DNA of 29,583 bases. It comes from CAZOOM01 sp964460795 (lineage in GTDB: Bacteria > Omnitrophota > Omnitrophia > Omnitrophales > Aquincolibacteriaceae). This document shows, piece by piece, positions 8,388 to 16,335 of this stretch. The notes under the pieces were generated by a model, which worked only from the letters and a program-made list of their open reading frames with translations, ran no database searches and had not been told where the DNA came from. Position numbers and translations under genes: made by a program. The DNA lies in the NCBI GenBank assembly GCA_964460795.1, contig CAYWRU010000038.1, positions 1 to 29,583 on the forward strand. The letters run 5' to 3'. Each line of letters starts with the position of its first letter. Position 1 is the stretch's first letter.

Positions 8388-8474
8388 CCAGTACACAGTA
8401 CTCAGTACAGAGTGTATAGAGACTATCAGCTCATCGAATTTTCTGTGTACTATAGACTGCGTACTAAGAACTGC
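8388..8474. repeat. Stutter hairpin 2 (word AGTACAC)
   Basis: The left half repeats CAGTAC words (8388-8425) and the right half carries the complementary GTACTA/ACTG words (8440-8474). It ends 2 nt before the stop codon of the small exported protein gene (8477). The rest of the gap 8292-8387 holds an imperfect CCCCTTAAC/GGGTTAGGGG palindrome near the fchA start and no gene. Confidence 0.6.
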
Positions 8475-8476
8475 AT

Positions 8477-9037
8477 TTAGCGGCAGCCCTGCTCGTCTTG
8501 GGGCTGGTGAATGGCGTGATAGTTTCCGTGCGACGTCAAACACTGCCGCGGCGCACATCGATAACGAGAATCCTGCCGGCAAAGATACATAGCCAAAACC
8601 ACATTGGCTTGCTGGGAAGTATTTTGAATCCATCCTATTGGATGCGGCTTTCCGGATTGGACTATTTTGATATCCTGATCAATATCTTTCACAATCTGCC
8701 GGAGCATTCTCGGAATGCGTCCGCCTTGTACTTTCAAAGCCTGCTCAAGCTCGTGAAGATCTTTCCGGGCCTTGAGAAGCTCTTTGATAGTTCCAATTCC
8801 ATCCCCAGAATTAAATTTATCCAAGGCCGTTGAAAAGTATTTTTCCAGCTTTTCTGGTGTCAGCCCCCCCGCCCAAACTGTGTGTGGAAAAATTAAAATC
8901 CCAAGCACCAAACTCCAAAATCCAAACAAACCCCAAGCACCAAACAACAAATTACAAATCGCAGATCCGCTTGGAATTTGGATTTTGTATATTGGCATTT
9001 GTTTGGAAGCTGGGTTTTGGGATTTGGAATTTTTCAT
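8477..9037 (-). CDS. Small Sec-exported protein of unknown function; signal peptide encoded by a stutter hairpin
   Basis: The 186-residue product has no family I recognise. ATG 9037 is supported by AAGGATGAG eight bases upstream, inside the end of the zinc-ribbon gene. Residues 1-24 are basic and polar, 25-50 are a hydrophobic helix (NLLFGAWGLFGFWSLVLGI), and HTVWA-GG (cleavage after Ala56) is an excellent signal-peptidase site. The mature part opens GGLTPEKLEKYFSTALDKFNSGDGIGTIKELLKA-like helices rich in Lys/Glu, with four cysteines near the C-terminus. Almost the whole N-terminal 50 residues are encoded by the repeat at 8893-9034: one arm gives the polar n-region and the other gives the hydrophobic core. 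Export is predicted from sequence; function is unknown. Confidence 0.65.
   Translation of the reverse strand: MKNSKSQNPASKQMPIYKIQIPSGSAICNLLFGAWGLFGFWSLVLGILIFPHTVWAGGLTPEKLEKYFSTALDKFNSGDGIGTIKELLKARKDLHELEQALKVQGGRIPRMLRQIVKDIDQDIKIVQSGKPHPIGWIQNTSQQANVVLAMYLCRQDSRYRCAPRQCLTSHGNYHAIHQPQDEQGCR
8893..9034. repeat. Stutter hairpin 3 (word CCAAATCCCAAGCA), inside a coding region
   Basis: The left arm (8893-8955) repeats variants of CCAAACTCCAAAATCC and CCAAGCACC; the right arm (8970-9034) repeats the complement, TTGGAATTTGGATTTTG and similar. It coincides with the signal peptide of the gene at 8477-9037. Its word type closely matches the repeat at 27578-27687. Confidence 0.8.
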
Positions 9038-9040
9038 AAG

Positions 9041-9265
9041 TTAACTCATCCTTGGACATGCACCGGATCCGCAGGAAGGATAACATCCTCCGGTGGGCGC
9101 TTTGGATCGTGATGAGGATTGGGAATGTGCAGCAAAAGTGGAAAATAATTTTTCGGTTTTTTTGGATCCGCATTTATCACAAGGATGTGCACTGACCGTG
9201 TTGCGGCTTTCTAAAAAGGTCGTGACATGTCCGCATCCGCGGCATTCATATTCAAAAAGGGGCAT
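9041..9265 (-). CDS. FmdB-type zinc-ribbon protein
   Basis: The 74-residue protein starts MPLFEYECRGCGHVTTFLE and continues PCDKCGSKKTEKLFSTF, the two CxxC knuckles of the FmdB / CxxC_CxxC_SSSS putative regulatory family. The tail is rich in Ser, Gly and Cys, as is usual. The family was named from formamidase operons; its molecular role is poorly defined. A GAGG ribosome site precedes ATG 9265. It follows the SLOG gene by 23 nt, and its 3' end carries the ribosome site of the next gene, so the three are probably co-transcribed. Confidence 0.9.
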   Translation of the reverse strand: MPLFEYECRGCGHVTTFLESRNTVSAHPCDKCGSKKTEKLFSTFAAHSQSSSRSKAPTGGCYPSCGSGACPRMS

Positions 9266-9277
9266 ACTGCCTCGATC

Positions 9278-9308
9278 GGAGACTGTCCCTACTTGGGACT
9301 GTCCCCTT
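9278..9308. repeat. GACTGTCCC palindromic repeat overlapping a stop codon
   Basis: GACTGTCCC occurs twice in this 31-bp stretch. Read on minus, it encodes the last residues GDSPK and the stop codon of the SLOG protein. It is related to the copies at 11440-11474 and 24220-24248. Confidence 0.65.
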
Positions 9309-9792
9309 TCAAAATTCGCTTGGTAAGTTTAATTGCTTCCATCGGCGAGCCAGAAAAACAAATCGATCGACCACCGATTTTTTTTAAAAATTTCCGCGTC
9401 AAAGAATCCCGGTTCAACACCACCACGGGCTTGCCTTCCTTTAAAGCGAGTGCGATCTCAGACAAAGTGCCAGAAGATGTTGTGCCGCAGGTAATCACGA
9501 TATCACTTGATAAAACATTAATGGCATTCCGGGCATTGCCCATACCGGTCACAATGGGAAGATCCACATGTTTGGATATTTTTTCCGGTTCGCCTGTCCT
9601 GAGAATTCCGATCGTCAGTCCATCCGCGGATTTCGCGCCCTGACTTGCGGCGTCCATCACGCCCATATTCCGGCCGCCGGTGAGAAGTACCCAGCCTTCC
9701 TCCGCAATCAAACGGCCCAGCTCAAACGCCCACTTCATTTCCTGATTCGTAGCCCGCGCCGGCCCCATCACTCCAATAATCACTTTTTTCAT
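9289..9792 (-). CDS. TIGR00725 / SLOG-superfamily Rossmann protein
   Basis: The product (167 residues from ATG 9792) has a single nucleotide-binding Rossmann-like domain of the LOG/SLOG type: IGVMGPARATNQE, then LLTGGRNMGVMDAASQGAK, GMGNARNAINVLSSDIVITCGTTSSGTLSEIALAL and KPVVVL. These match the TIGR00725 family, related to lysine-decarboxylase-like (LOG) and DprA folds. The ligand is unknown. An in-frame TTG at 9798 is the alternative start; neither has a good ribosome site because a stutter hairpin abuts the gene. The last five residues and the stop come from a dispersed GACTGTCCC repeat, so the C-terminus has been remodelled. Confidence 0.85.
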   Translation of the reverse strand: MKKVIIGVMGPARATNQEMKWAFELGRLIAEEGWVLLTGGRNMGVMDAASQGAKSADGLTIGILRTGEPEKISKHVDLPIVTGMGNARNAINVLSSDIVITCGTTSSGTLSEIALALKEGKPVVVLNRDSLTRKFLKKIGGRSICFSGSPMEAIKLTKRILKGDSPK

Positions 9793-9799
9793 GTTCAAT

Positions 9800-9914
9800 A
9801 AATCCGAAATCCGAATTTGTTAAATTCAAAACGGTTATTTTTTAAATCATTTCGAATTTTAAATTTTGAATTTCGAAATTGTTTCGGATTTAGTGCTTCG
9901 AATTTCGGATTTTC
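9800..9914. repeat. Stutter hairpin 4 (words AATCCGAA / TTCGGATT)
   Basis: The left arm (9800-9830) reads AATCCGAAATCCGAATTTG; the right arm (9850-9914) repeats TTCGAATTT and TTTCGGATTT. It lies between the EF-P homologue and the SLOG gene and ends only 8 nt before the SLOG ATG (on minus). Confidence 0.75.
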
Positions 9915-9921
9915 CTCTCAT

Positions 9922-10491
9922 TTATTTCATACTCTTTACGACGACGCGTTCCATGTATTCCAAGGTCTCGGTGTTGATACGAACGGTCTCGCCTTGATCC
10001 ACAAAAGGAGGAATCAGGACCTGAAGTCCATTTTCAAGTTCTGCTTCTTTAAAAGTATTGTCACGCGCCTTGCCCATGGAGGCTGTATTTGTAACTTTAA
10101 GGTCTGCAAATTTTGGGAATTCCACGGTAAGGAGTTTTCCCTCGGAAGTCAGGGCATCGATTTCCATATTTTCTTTGAGAAAGGTCTCCTGCTTTCCAAG
10201 AGCCGCAGCCGGAAGCGAGTGCTGTTCATAAGACTGATTGTCCATAAACACAAACTGATCGCCGTCTTTATAAAGATAGGTCAATTTGGAGCGCTGGACA
10301 GAAACATCTTCGGCCTGCTCTTCCGCGCGCAGAGACTTTTCCACAAACTTGCCGTCCAGGAGACGTTTCAGTTTCAAATGGACAGTCTTTCCAAATTTTC
10401 CTGTTCCGCGCGTTTCCGTAGCAATGACTTTGCAGAGCGCACCGTCAAAACGCAAAATATTACTGACCCGAATTTCAGTTGCTTCTGTCAT
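9922..10491 (-). CDS. efp: Elongation factor P homologue
   Basis: The 189-residue, three-domain EF-P relieves ribosomes stalled at polyproline. It shows the KOW-like N-terminal domain (LRFDGALCKVIATETRG), then VHLKLKRLLDGKFVEKSLRAEEQAEDVSV, LTYLYKDGDQFVFMDNQSYEQ, FLKENMEIDAL, and the C-terminal LQVLIPPFVDQGETVRINTETLEYMERV. In an ungapped alignment to E. coli EF-P, the modified Lys34 corresponds to Lys32 in GTGKFGK, so the tip lysine remains but KPGKG is altered. The start at 10491 (MTEATEI) fits the family; the upstream extension lies inside mscS. It begins 2 bases beyond the mscS stop, so the two are coupled. Confidence 0.9.
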   Translation of the reverse strand: MTEATEIRVSNILRFDGALCKVIATETRGTGKFGKTVHLKLKRLLDGKFVEKSLRAEEQAEDVSVQRSKLTYLYKDGDQFVFMDNQSYEQHSLPAAALGKQETFLKENMEIDALTSEGKLLTVEFPKFADLKVTNTASMGKARDNTFKEAELENGLQVLIPPFVDQGETVRINTETLEYMERVVVKSMK

Positions 10492-10492
10492 A

Positions 10493-11326
10493 TCAGGCCA
10501 CAGGAGTCTGAGACAGCATCCGGACCTCATGCTGAGGATAGGGCATGGTCAAACCGGCTTTGTTGATAGCTTGATACACGGCCAAATTAACTGCATAGGA
10601 AATTTCAAAAAAACGCACCGTGGGGATCCAATAGCGGTAGGCAATATTAATCGAAGAATCTCCAAACTCTTGAATACCCACCTGGGGCTTGGGTTCTTTG
10701 GCCACTTCGGATGTCCGCGCTAGAACATCCCGAATAATCTGAATCCCTTTTTCCGGCGCATCACTGTAGCTGATGCCCGCCACGCCATGCGCAAGTTTAA
10801 AGGACTTAGAATTGTGCATGATCTGTCCGGAGATTTCTTTGTTCGGAATGGTAATCTCGACTCCGTCTTCATCCACCAGCACCGTACACGCCAGTTTGAC
10901 GGCTTTCACCACACCGCTCACCCCAGCAACTGAGATGGTATTCCCTACAACAAAGGGCCGACCCAAAATAATCCCGATGCCGGCTCCATAATTGGACAGT
11001 GGGCCTTGAAGCGCCAAGCTCGCACCAAAGGCAACAGCGCTCAAGGCGGCCACAAAAGGAGCAATACTGATCCCAAACTTACCCATGGCAATAATGACTG
11101 CAAACGCCATGATCAGAATGCGGGCCGCGCCGGCAATAAACTGCGAGAGCGTCACATCCAGCTTTTTCTTGGTAAACAGATTCATGAGAAGTTTTGAAAC
11201 CCAATTCGAGGCCATGACCCCCAAGATGAGGACAATCACTGCCCCAAGGATTTGAAAACTATACTGAACGCAGAATTCAATGGCGGCATTGATGATTTTC
11301 TGAGCGGATGAAATTTGTTCCTGCAT
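10493..11326 (-). CDS. mscS: Small-conductance mechanosensitive channel (MscS family)
   Basis: The 277-residue membrane protein gates a pore that releases solutes on hypo-osmotic shock. Three hydrophobic helices lie in the first ~125 residues (around 22-45, 68-84 and 87-125). The pore helix is AVAFGASLALQGPLSNYGAGIGIILGRP in composition, rich in the Gly/Ala packing typical of MscS TM3. The beta domain (TISVAGVSGVVKAV, VEITIPNKEISGQIMHN) follows, then the C-terminal alpha/beta domain ending GLTMPYPQHEVRML. AAGGAG lies just before ATG 11326. EF-P follows directly. Confidence 0.95.
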   Translation of the reverse strand: MQEQISSAQKIINAAIEFCVQYSFQILGAVIVLILGVMASNWVSKLLMNLFTKKKLDVTLSQFIAGAARILIMAFAVIIAMGKFGISIAPFVAALSAVAFGASLALQGPLSNYGAGIGIILGRPFVVGNTISVAGVSGVVKAVKLACTVLVDEDGVEITIPNKEISGQIMHNSKSFKLAHGVAGISYSDAPEKGIQIIRDVLARTSEVAKEPKPQVGIQEFGDSSINIAYRYWIPTVRFFEISYAVNLAVYQAINKAGLTMPYPQHEVRMLSQTPVA

Positions 11327-11439
11327 AATCTAGCTCCTTAGAAATTGACTGACTTAGAATTGATACCGACTCCCTTTTGAGGATGATCCCTGAAGCGTAT
11401 TGTATGCGGAGAGTGGTTTAATTAAAAGAGGGGTGTTTG

Positions 11440-11474
11440 ACGGGGACAGTCCCCGTAGGGGGACTGTCCCCTTG
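11440..11474. repeat. Tandem GGGGACAGTCCCC palindromes
   Basis: GGGGACAGTCCCC (11442-11454) is followed by GGGGACTGTCCCC (11459-11471). They lie 5-40 bp beyond the stop of the DHOD-like gene and upstream of mscS. The stable stem could terminate transcription from the PFOR operon, though there is no T-tract that I would call a canonical terminator. Confidence 0.75.
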
Positions 11475-11478
11475 CAGG

Positions 11479-12492
11479 TTAAAGGGCGCGGCTCGGCTTG
11501 TAGCTATGGATCACTTTCAGGTACTGGGCCCGCTCAAAGGCCGAGGGATTATCGCATTTTTCCTGACTAAGACTTCCCTTCATGGATTCAATGGAGTCAT
11601 AACCTTTTTCCTCCATCCATTCTTTCATCCTTTGACCAATGACCTTCATCTGATCAATTCCATATCGCAAAAGAACGGAACAGAGCATGGCCACACTCGC
11701 GCCCGCCATGATCATTTTGAGAACATCATCCGCCTTGTGAATTCCGCTCGTAGCGGCCAGATCCGCATCCACACGGCCGTAAAGAAGCGCGATCCAATTA
11801 AGCGGAAGCCTGAGAGAAAGCGGACTGCTTAAAATCACATCCGGCCGAACTTCCAAAGTTTCCAGATCAATGTCCGGCTGATAAAACCGGTTAAAAAGAA
11901 CCAGACCGCTTGCACCGGCATCATCCAAACGCTTGGCCATATGGGCCATGCTGGTGAAATACGGACTCAGCTTCACGGAAACGGGTATCTTGACCTGTTT
12001 TTTAACGGCTTTCAGAATTTCGAGATATTCCTTTTCAATATCTTCTGAAGTTCTGGATAAGTCCGCATTCACCCGGTAAATATTAAGCTCCAAAGCATCG
12101 GCTCCGGCCTGCTGCATCTTTTTGGCAATCCCCACCCAGCCACCGGCCGTGGTTCCATTCAAACTTGCAATCACCGGAATCTGAACCGCTTTTTTTGCCT
12201 TGGCCAAATGCTCCAAATATTCTTCCGGACCTAAAACATAATCCTCAGGGTCTGGAAAAAAAGACGCAGCCTCTGAAAAACTATTCGTATGGGCCGTCGT
12301 GTGATGATGAAGGTCAAGCATCTCTGCCGTCATTTGCTCTTCAAAAAGTGAGTGCATAACAATGGCGCCCGCGCCGGCATCTTCAATGCGTTTGATATTA
12401 TCAAGGCTGTCGGTCAACGCCTGACACGCGGAGGAAACAAGCGGGCTTTTGAGGTGGAGTCCCAGGTACGTGGTTGAAAAATTTAAGCTCAT
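11479..12492 (-). CDS. Dihydroorotate dehydrogenase-like FMN protein associated with PFOR
   Basis: The 337-residue TIM-barrel flavoprotein starts LNFSTTYLGLHLKSPLVSSACQ and has VIASLNGTTAGGW, VSVKLSPYF, LVLFNRFYQPDID and LAATSGIHKADDVLKMIMAGASVAMLCS. It matches the DHOD-like family often found next to pyruvate:ferredoxin oxidoreductase genes. In true dihydroorotate dehydrogenases the NxSCPN loop carries the catalytic base; here the same place reads NIYRVN (137-142), so orotate formation is unlikely. Its ATG overlaps the PFOR stop (ATGA, 4 nt), which implies stoichiometric co-production. The substrate is unknown; an electron-transfer role linked to PFOR is inferred. Confidence 0.85.
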   Translation of the reverse strand: MSLNFSTTYLGLHLKSPLVSSACQALTDSLDNIKRIEDAGAGAIVMHSLFEEQMTAEMLDLHHHTTAHTNSFSEAASFFPDPEDYVLGPEEYLEHLAKAKKAVQIPVIASLNGTTAGGWVGIAKKMQQAGADALELNIYRVNADLSRTSEDIEKEYLEILKAVKKQVKIPVSVKLSPYFTSMAHMAKRLDDAGASGLVLFNRFYQPDIDLETLEVRPDVILSSPLSLRLPLNWIALLYGRVDADLAATSGIHKADDVLKMIMAGASVAMLCSVLLRYGIDQMKVIGQRMKEWMEEKGYDSIESMKGSLSQEKCDNPSAFERAQYLKVIHSYKPSRAL

Positions 12493-15400
12493 GAGACCCC
12501 CGATTTGACCGGCTGTGGAGCCGCAGGTTCTGCCTTAGGAACCACAAGCCCTTGCGCCAGATATTCATAGAGCCGGCGCCGCGCCATTGAATTCTCGGCT
12601 GCCAGCTTGAAAAGTTTTTTCGATTCTTCCGGTTTACTCTTGGTAAGCATTTTGAAACGGTTTTCCATCATCAAATATTGTTCCACCGCCACGGTCGGCG
12701 CCCGACTATCAAGGGTAAACGGGTTCTCATTTTTCTCGAGCCGGCTCGGATTGAACCTAAAGAGCGGCCAGGTGCCGCACTGAACCGCAGCCTTCTGATT
12801 CTGCATGCCCCGGGCCATATCAATCCCGTGCGCAATGCAGTGACTGTAGGCAATGATCATGGACGGTCCGTCATAGGCCTCGGCCTCGAGAAAAGATTTG
12901 AGCGTATGCTCATCATTCGCACCCATTGCCACTTTCGCGACATACACATTTCCGTAAGTCATGGCCATGAGTCCGATATCTTTTTTGCCGCTGGGTTTTC
13001 CGCCTGCTGCAAATTTTGCAACCGCGCCGAGCGGTGTGGCCTTGGACATCTGCCCGCCGGTATTCGAATACACCTCTGTATCCATAATCAAAATATTCAC
13101 ATTGCGGCCGGTTGAGAGAACATGATCGAGTCCGCCGTAGCCGATATCATACGCCCATCCATCCCCGCCCAAAATCCAGACGCTTTTCTTGACTAAATAA
13201 TCTGCAACGGGAAGAAGCTGAGCCGCTTCCGGCGTGCTCATGGATTTGAGTTTGGTTTTAAGAGCTGCCACACGTTCACGCTGCTCATAAATCTCAGCTT
13301 CATTGGTCTGCTTTGCTCCGCAAATGGCTGCAGCAAGATCAGATCCGACTTCCGCTGCCATTTTGCTCAGAAGTTCAAGCGCATATTCTTTTTGCTTATC
13401 CACGGAGAGCCGCATGCCGAGTCCAAACTCTGCATTATCTTCGAAAAGCGAATTCGACCAAGCCGGACCGCGCCCGTCTTTATTTTTCGCATACGGTGTG
13501 GTGGGAAGATTGCCGCCATAAATCGAGGAACATCCCGTGGCATTCGCAATCACAGCACGGTCTCCGAAAAGCTGGGTCATGAGCTTGATGTAAGGCGTTT
13601 CGCCGCAGCCCGCACACGCGCTTGAAAATTCAAAGAGCGGCTGTTGAACCTGCTGTTGACGGATGATGGCTGGATTAATTTTGCGGCGATCTAGTTCTGG
13701 AATGGCTCGGAAAAAATCCCAATTCTTTTTCTCTTCTTCAAGAATCGGAGGCTGAGGCACCATGTTAATGGCTTTCAAGCGTGTTTCTTGTTTATTTTTT
13801 GCCGGACAAATATCCACGCAGACTCCGCATCCGGTGCAATCTTCCGGAGCCACTTGGATGGTGTATTTCAAACCTTTCCAGGCCGGATCTTTGGCGTCAC
13901 AGGATTTAAACGTCGCGGGCGCACCTTCCAAATCTTTGGGCTCGTAAGTCTTGATGCGGATAGTGCTGTGCGGACAAACCATCGCGCATTTTCCGCAAGC
14001 AATGCAGGTTTTTGCATCCCAAGCCGGAATTTCCGTGGCAAGATTTCGTTTTTCGAATTGAGCGGTTCCCGTAGGGAACGTTCCATCACAAGGCATGGCG
14101 CTGACCGGAAGCGCATCTCCCCGGCCCGCATAAATTTCTCCGAGCACGCGGTCCACAAAATCCGGGGCTTCTTCAGAAAGTCCGGCGCGGAAAGAAAGTG
14201 TACTTGCCGCTTGCGCAGGGATGGTAACTTCCTGCAGATGTTCAAGGGAATGATCCACAGCCTTTAAATTCATCTGAACAATTTCATCGCCTTTTTTGGC
14301 ATAGGATTTATAAATGGCTTTTTTGATTTCGCTAATGGCCTGTTCGCGCGGCAGTACGCCGGAAATTCCAAAAAAGCAGACCTGCATCACGGTGTTGATC
14401 CTGCTGCCCATGCCGGAATCCTTCGCAACTTTCAAGGCATCGATCACATAAAATTTTGGCTTCTTGGCCATCAAGGTCTCTTGCATTACTTTGGGAATAT
14501 GATCCCAAACCTCTGCGGCTGAGTAAGGACTGTTTAAAAGGAAAACGCCGCCCGGTTCAAGAAGCTTCAGAACTTCCAGACGTTCCATAAAGTTCCACTG
14601 ATGACAAGCCACAAACTGCGCCTGCTCAACCAAGTACGGTGCGCGGATAGGCTGAGGTCCAAAGCGAAGATGCGAGACCGTGACCGCTCCGGATTTTTTG
14701 GAGTCATACACAAAATACGCCTGCGCAAAATTGGGAGTATTTTCTCCGATAATAACGATGGAATTTTTATTGGCTCCCACTGTGCCGTCAGATCCCAGGC
14801 CGTAAAAGACCGAGCTAAACTCGCCGGGCTGACGCAGGATAAATTTTGGATCAAACTCGATACTGGTGTGAGAAACGTCGTCGTTGATGCCGAGCGTAAA
14901 ATGATTCTTCGGCCGGTCCTGTTTCAGATGATCGAAAAGTCCTTTCACCATGGCCGGAGTAAATTCTTTAGAAGATAACCCGTAGCGTCCACCCGTAATC
15001 ACAGGAACGGATTTTCCTTTCCATACTCCCTGCTGAGTTCCTTCATAAAAAGCATTGATGGTATCGAGATAAAGAGGCTCGCCGCCGGCTCCGGATTCTT
15101 TCGTCCGGTCCAGCACCGCAATTTTTGTCGCAGTCGTAGGAATCGCTTCAATAAAATGTTTCATGGAAAACGGGCGGAAGAGACGCACGGTAAGCAGTCC
15201 AACTTTTTCACCCTTGGCACGCAGGACTTTCACAGTCTCTGAAACCGTTTCCGTTCCAGATCCCATGAGCACCAGCACACGGTCCGCATCCGGAGCGCCT
15301 TCATATTCATAGAGTTGGTACTGACGGCCGGTTAATTTTGCAAATTTATCCATGGCCTTTTGAACAATGGCCGGGCATTTATCATAGAAAAGATTGACGG

Positions 15401-16091
15401 TCTCGCGTCCTTGAAAATAGACGTCCGGATTTTGGGCCGTCCCCCGCAGCACGGGATGATCGGGGGAAAGAGACCGGCTGCGGTGTTCAGCAACTAATTT
15501 ATCGTCAATCATGGCGCGCATGTCATCGAGTGTCAGGATTTCAATTTTATTAATTTCATGCGAGGTACGGAATCCATCAAAGAAATGCAAAATAGGAAGC
15601 CGGGACTCCAAAGTCGCGGCATGAGAAATCAGGGCCATGTCCATGGCTTCCTGCACCGAGCGCGACGAGAGCATGGTCCAGCCCGTGGTTCGGGCCGACA
15701 TGACATCCGAATGATCACCGAAAATAGAGAGCCCTTGATAAGCCAGCGAACGCGCCGCAATATGAAAAACAGTAGGAGTGAGTTCCCCGGCAATTTTGAA
15801 CATGTTGGGGATCATGAGAAGAAGTCCTTGAGAGGCGGTAAACGTCGTGGCCAGTGTTCCGGCTTGAAGCGCTCCGTGGATCGCACCCGCAGCTCCGCCT
15901 TCGCTTTGCATTTCAATCACGCTCGGGATCGTACCCCAAATATTCGCCTTGGAGACCGCGCTCCAGGCATCGGCCCATTCCCCCATATTGGAGGACGGGG
16001 TGATCGGATAAATAGCGATGACTTCATTGACATGGTAAGCAACGTAGGCAACGGCTTCGTTGGCATCAATCATTTTTTTAACGCGTGACAT
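12489..16091 (-). CDS. nifJ: Pyruvate:ferredoxin (flavodoxin) oxidoreductase, single-chain
   Basis: The 1200-residue enzyme converts pyruvate and CoA to acetyl-CoA, CO2 and reduced ferredoxin; the reverse also occurs. All domains are present. Domain I holds YPITPSSNMGEWADAW and the QSEGGAAGAIHGALQAG loop. The middle carries two 4Fe-4S motifs, CIACGKCAMVCP (~695) and CTGCGVCVDICP (~751). The TPP domain has SSACAGCGETPY, a third cluster Cys set, ATGCSSIYGG, and GGDGWAYDIGYGGLDHV with MDTEVYSNTGGQMSKATP. Start 16091 (MSRVKKMIDANEAVAYVAY) is the family N-terminus and has AAAGGG upstream; the ORF extends 13 codons further only because it reads into a palindrome. It is followed by a coupled DHOD-like gene and preceded by a CRP-type site. 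Confidence 0.97.
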   Translation of the reverse strand: MSRVKKMIDANEAVAYVAYHVNEVIAIYPITPSSNMGEWADAWSAVSKANIWGTIPSVIEMQSEGGAAGAIHGALQAGTLATTFTASQGLLLMIPNMFKIAGELTPTVFHIAARSLAYQGLSIFGDHSDVMSARTTGWTMLSSRSVQEAMDMALISHAATLESRLPILHFFDGFRTSHEINKIEILTLDDMRAMIDDKLVAEHRSRSLSPDHPVLRGTAQNPDVYFQGRETVNLFYDKCPAIVQKAMDKFAKLTGRQYQLYEYEGAPDADRVLVLMGSGTETVSETVKVLRAKGEKVGLLTVRLFRPFSMKHFIEAIPTTATKIAVLDRTKESGAGGEPLYLDTINAFYEGTQQGVWKGKSVPVITGGRYGLSSKEFTPAMVKGLFDHLKQDRPKNHFTLGINDDVSHTSIEFDPKFILRQPGEFSSVFYGLGSDGTVGANKNSIVIIGENTPNFAQAYFVYDSKKSGAVTVSHLRFGPQPIRAPYLVEQAQFVACHQWNFMERLEVLKLLEPGGVFLLNSPYSAAEVWDHIPKVMQETLMAKKPKFYVIDALKVAKDSGMGSRINTVMQVCFFGISGVLPREQAISEIKKAIYKSYAKKGDEIVQMNLKAVDHSLEHLQEVTIPAQAASTLSFRAGLSEEAPDFVDRVLGEIYAGRGDALPVSAMPCDGTFPTGTAQFEKRNLATEIPAWDAKTCIACGKCAMVCPHSTIRIKTYEPKDLEGAPATFKSCDAKDPAWKGLKYTIQVAPEDCTGCGVCVDICPAKNKQETRLKAINMVPQPPILEEEKKNWDFFRAIPELDRRKINPAIIRQQQVQQPLFEFSSACAGCGETPYIKLMTQLFGDRAVIANATGCSSIYGGNLPTTPYAKNKDGRGPAWSNSLFEDNAEFGLGMRLSVDKQKEYALELLSKMAAEVGSDLAAAICGAKQTNEAEIYEQRERVAALKTKLKSMSTPEAAQLLPVADYLVKKSVWILGGDGWAYDIGYGGLDHVLSTGRNVNILIMDTEVYSNTGGQMSKATPLGAVAKFAAGGKPSGKKDIGLMAMTYGNVYVAKVAMGANDEHTLKSFLEAEAYDGPSMIIAYSHCIAHGIDMARGMQNQKAAVQCGTWPLFRFNPSRLEKNENPFTLDSRAPTVAVEQYLMMENRFKMLTKSKPEESKKLFKLAAENSMARRRLYEYLAQGLVVPKAEPAAPQPVKSGVS

Positions 16092-16111
16092 AAGGCCCTT
16101 TCTTTCTAAAG

Positions 16112-16155
16112 AGGACAGGCCTACTAACACGTTTTATGATGGATAGGCCTGTCCT
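16112..16155. repeat. 12-bp perfect inverted repeat in the PFOR leader (AGGACAGGCCTA)
   Basis: AGGACAGGCCTA at 16112-16123 and its exact reverse complement TAGGCCTGTCCT at 16144-16155 enclose a 20-nt AT-rich loop, 21 bp ahead of the PFOR ATG. A relative with arms AGGGACAGGCCT lies downstream of fumarase (24181-24231), so this is a dispersed element. In the nifJ mRNA it would form a stable hairpin in the 5' leader. Confidence 0.75.
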
Positions 16156-16198
16156 TTTCTATATAACTGAAGGATAACTCAGGACTTAGGGCTGTGTC

Positions 16199-16214
16199 TG
16201 TGACCGAGGTCACA
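16199..16214. promoter_or_regulatory. Perfect CRP-type operator upstream of PFOR
   Basis: TGTGACCGAGGTCACA is exactly TGTGA-N6-TCACA, the half-site pattern of CRP in the CRP/FNR superfamily. It lies ~110 bp upstream of the nifJ ATG. On the minus strand a TATAAT (16238-16233) lies upstream of it and a TATATA (16165-16160) downstream, so either repression or activation geometry is possible. The palindrome is seen; the binding protein is inferred. Confidence 0.55.
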
Positions 16215-16269
16215 AGGAGAGGTCTTGCTACTATTATAGAAGGAGAATAAGCTTACAAAGCAGCAGGAG

Positions 16270-16335
16270 CGGTAAGCAGAAGGCAGCGCTTGAAGGTTTT
16301 ACGCCGACTGCTTTCTGCCGTCTGCCTACTGATTA
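16270..16335. repeat. Stutter hairpin 5 (words GCAGAAGGCAG / CTGCCTTCTGC)
   Basis: The left arm around 16270-16289 reads GGTAAGCAGAAGGCAGCGC; the right arm 16304-16335 reads ACTGCTTTCTGCCGTCTGCC and ends in the stop codon of the DUF4870 gene. It lies between that gene and the PFOR promoter region and may insulate them. Confidence 0.6.

Noticed and set aside
16092..16130. Thirteen-codon N-terminal extension of PFOR
   Set aside because: It translates the AGGACAGGCCTA palindrome; family N-terminus and ribosome site fit 16091.
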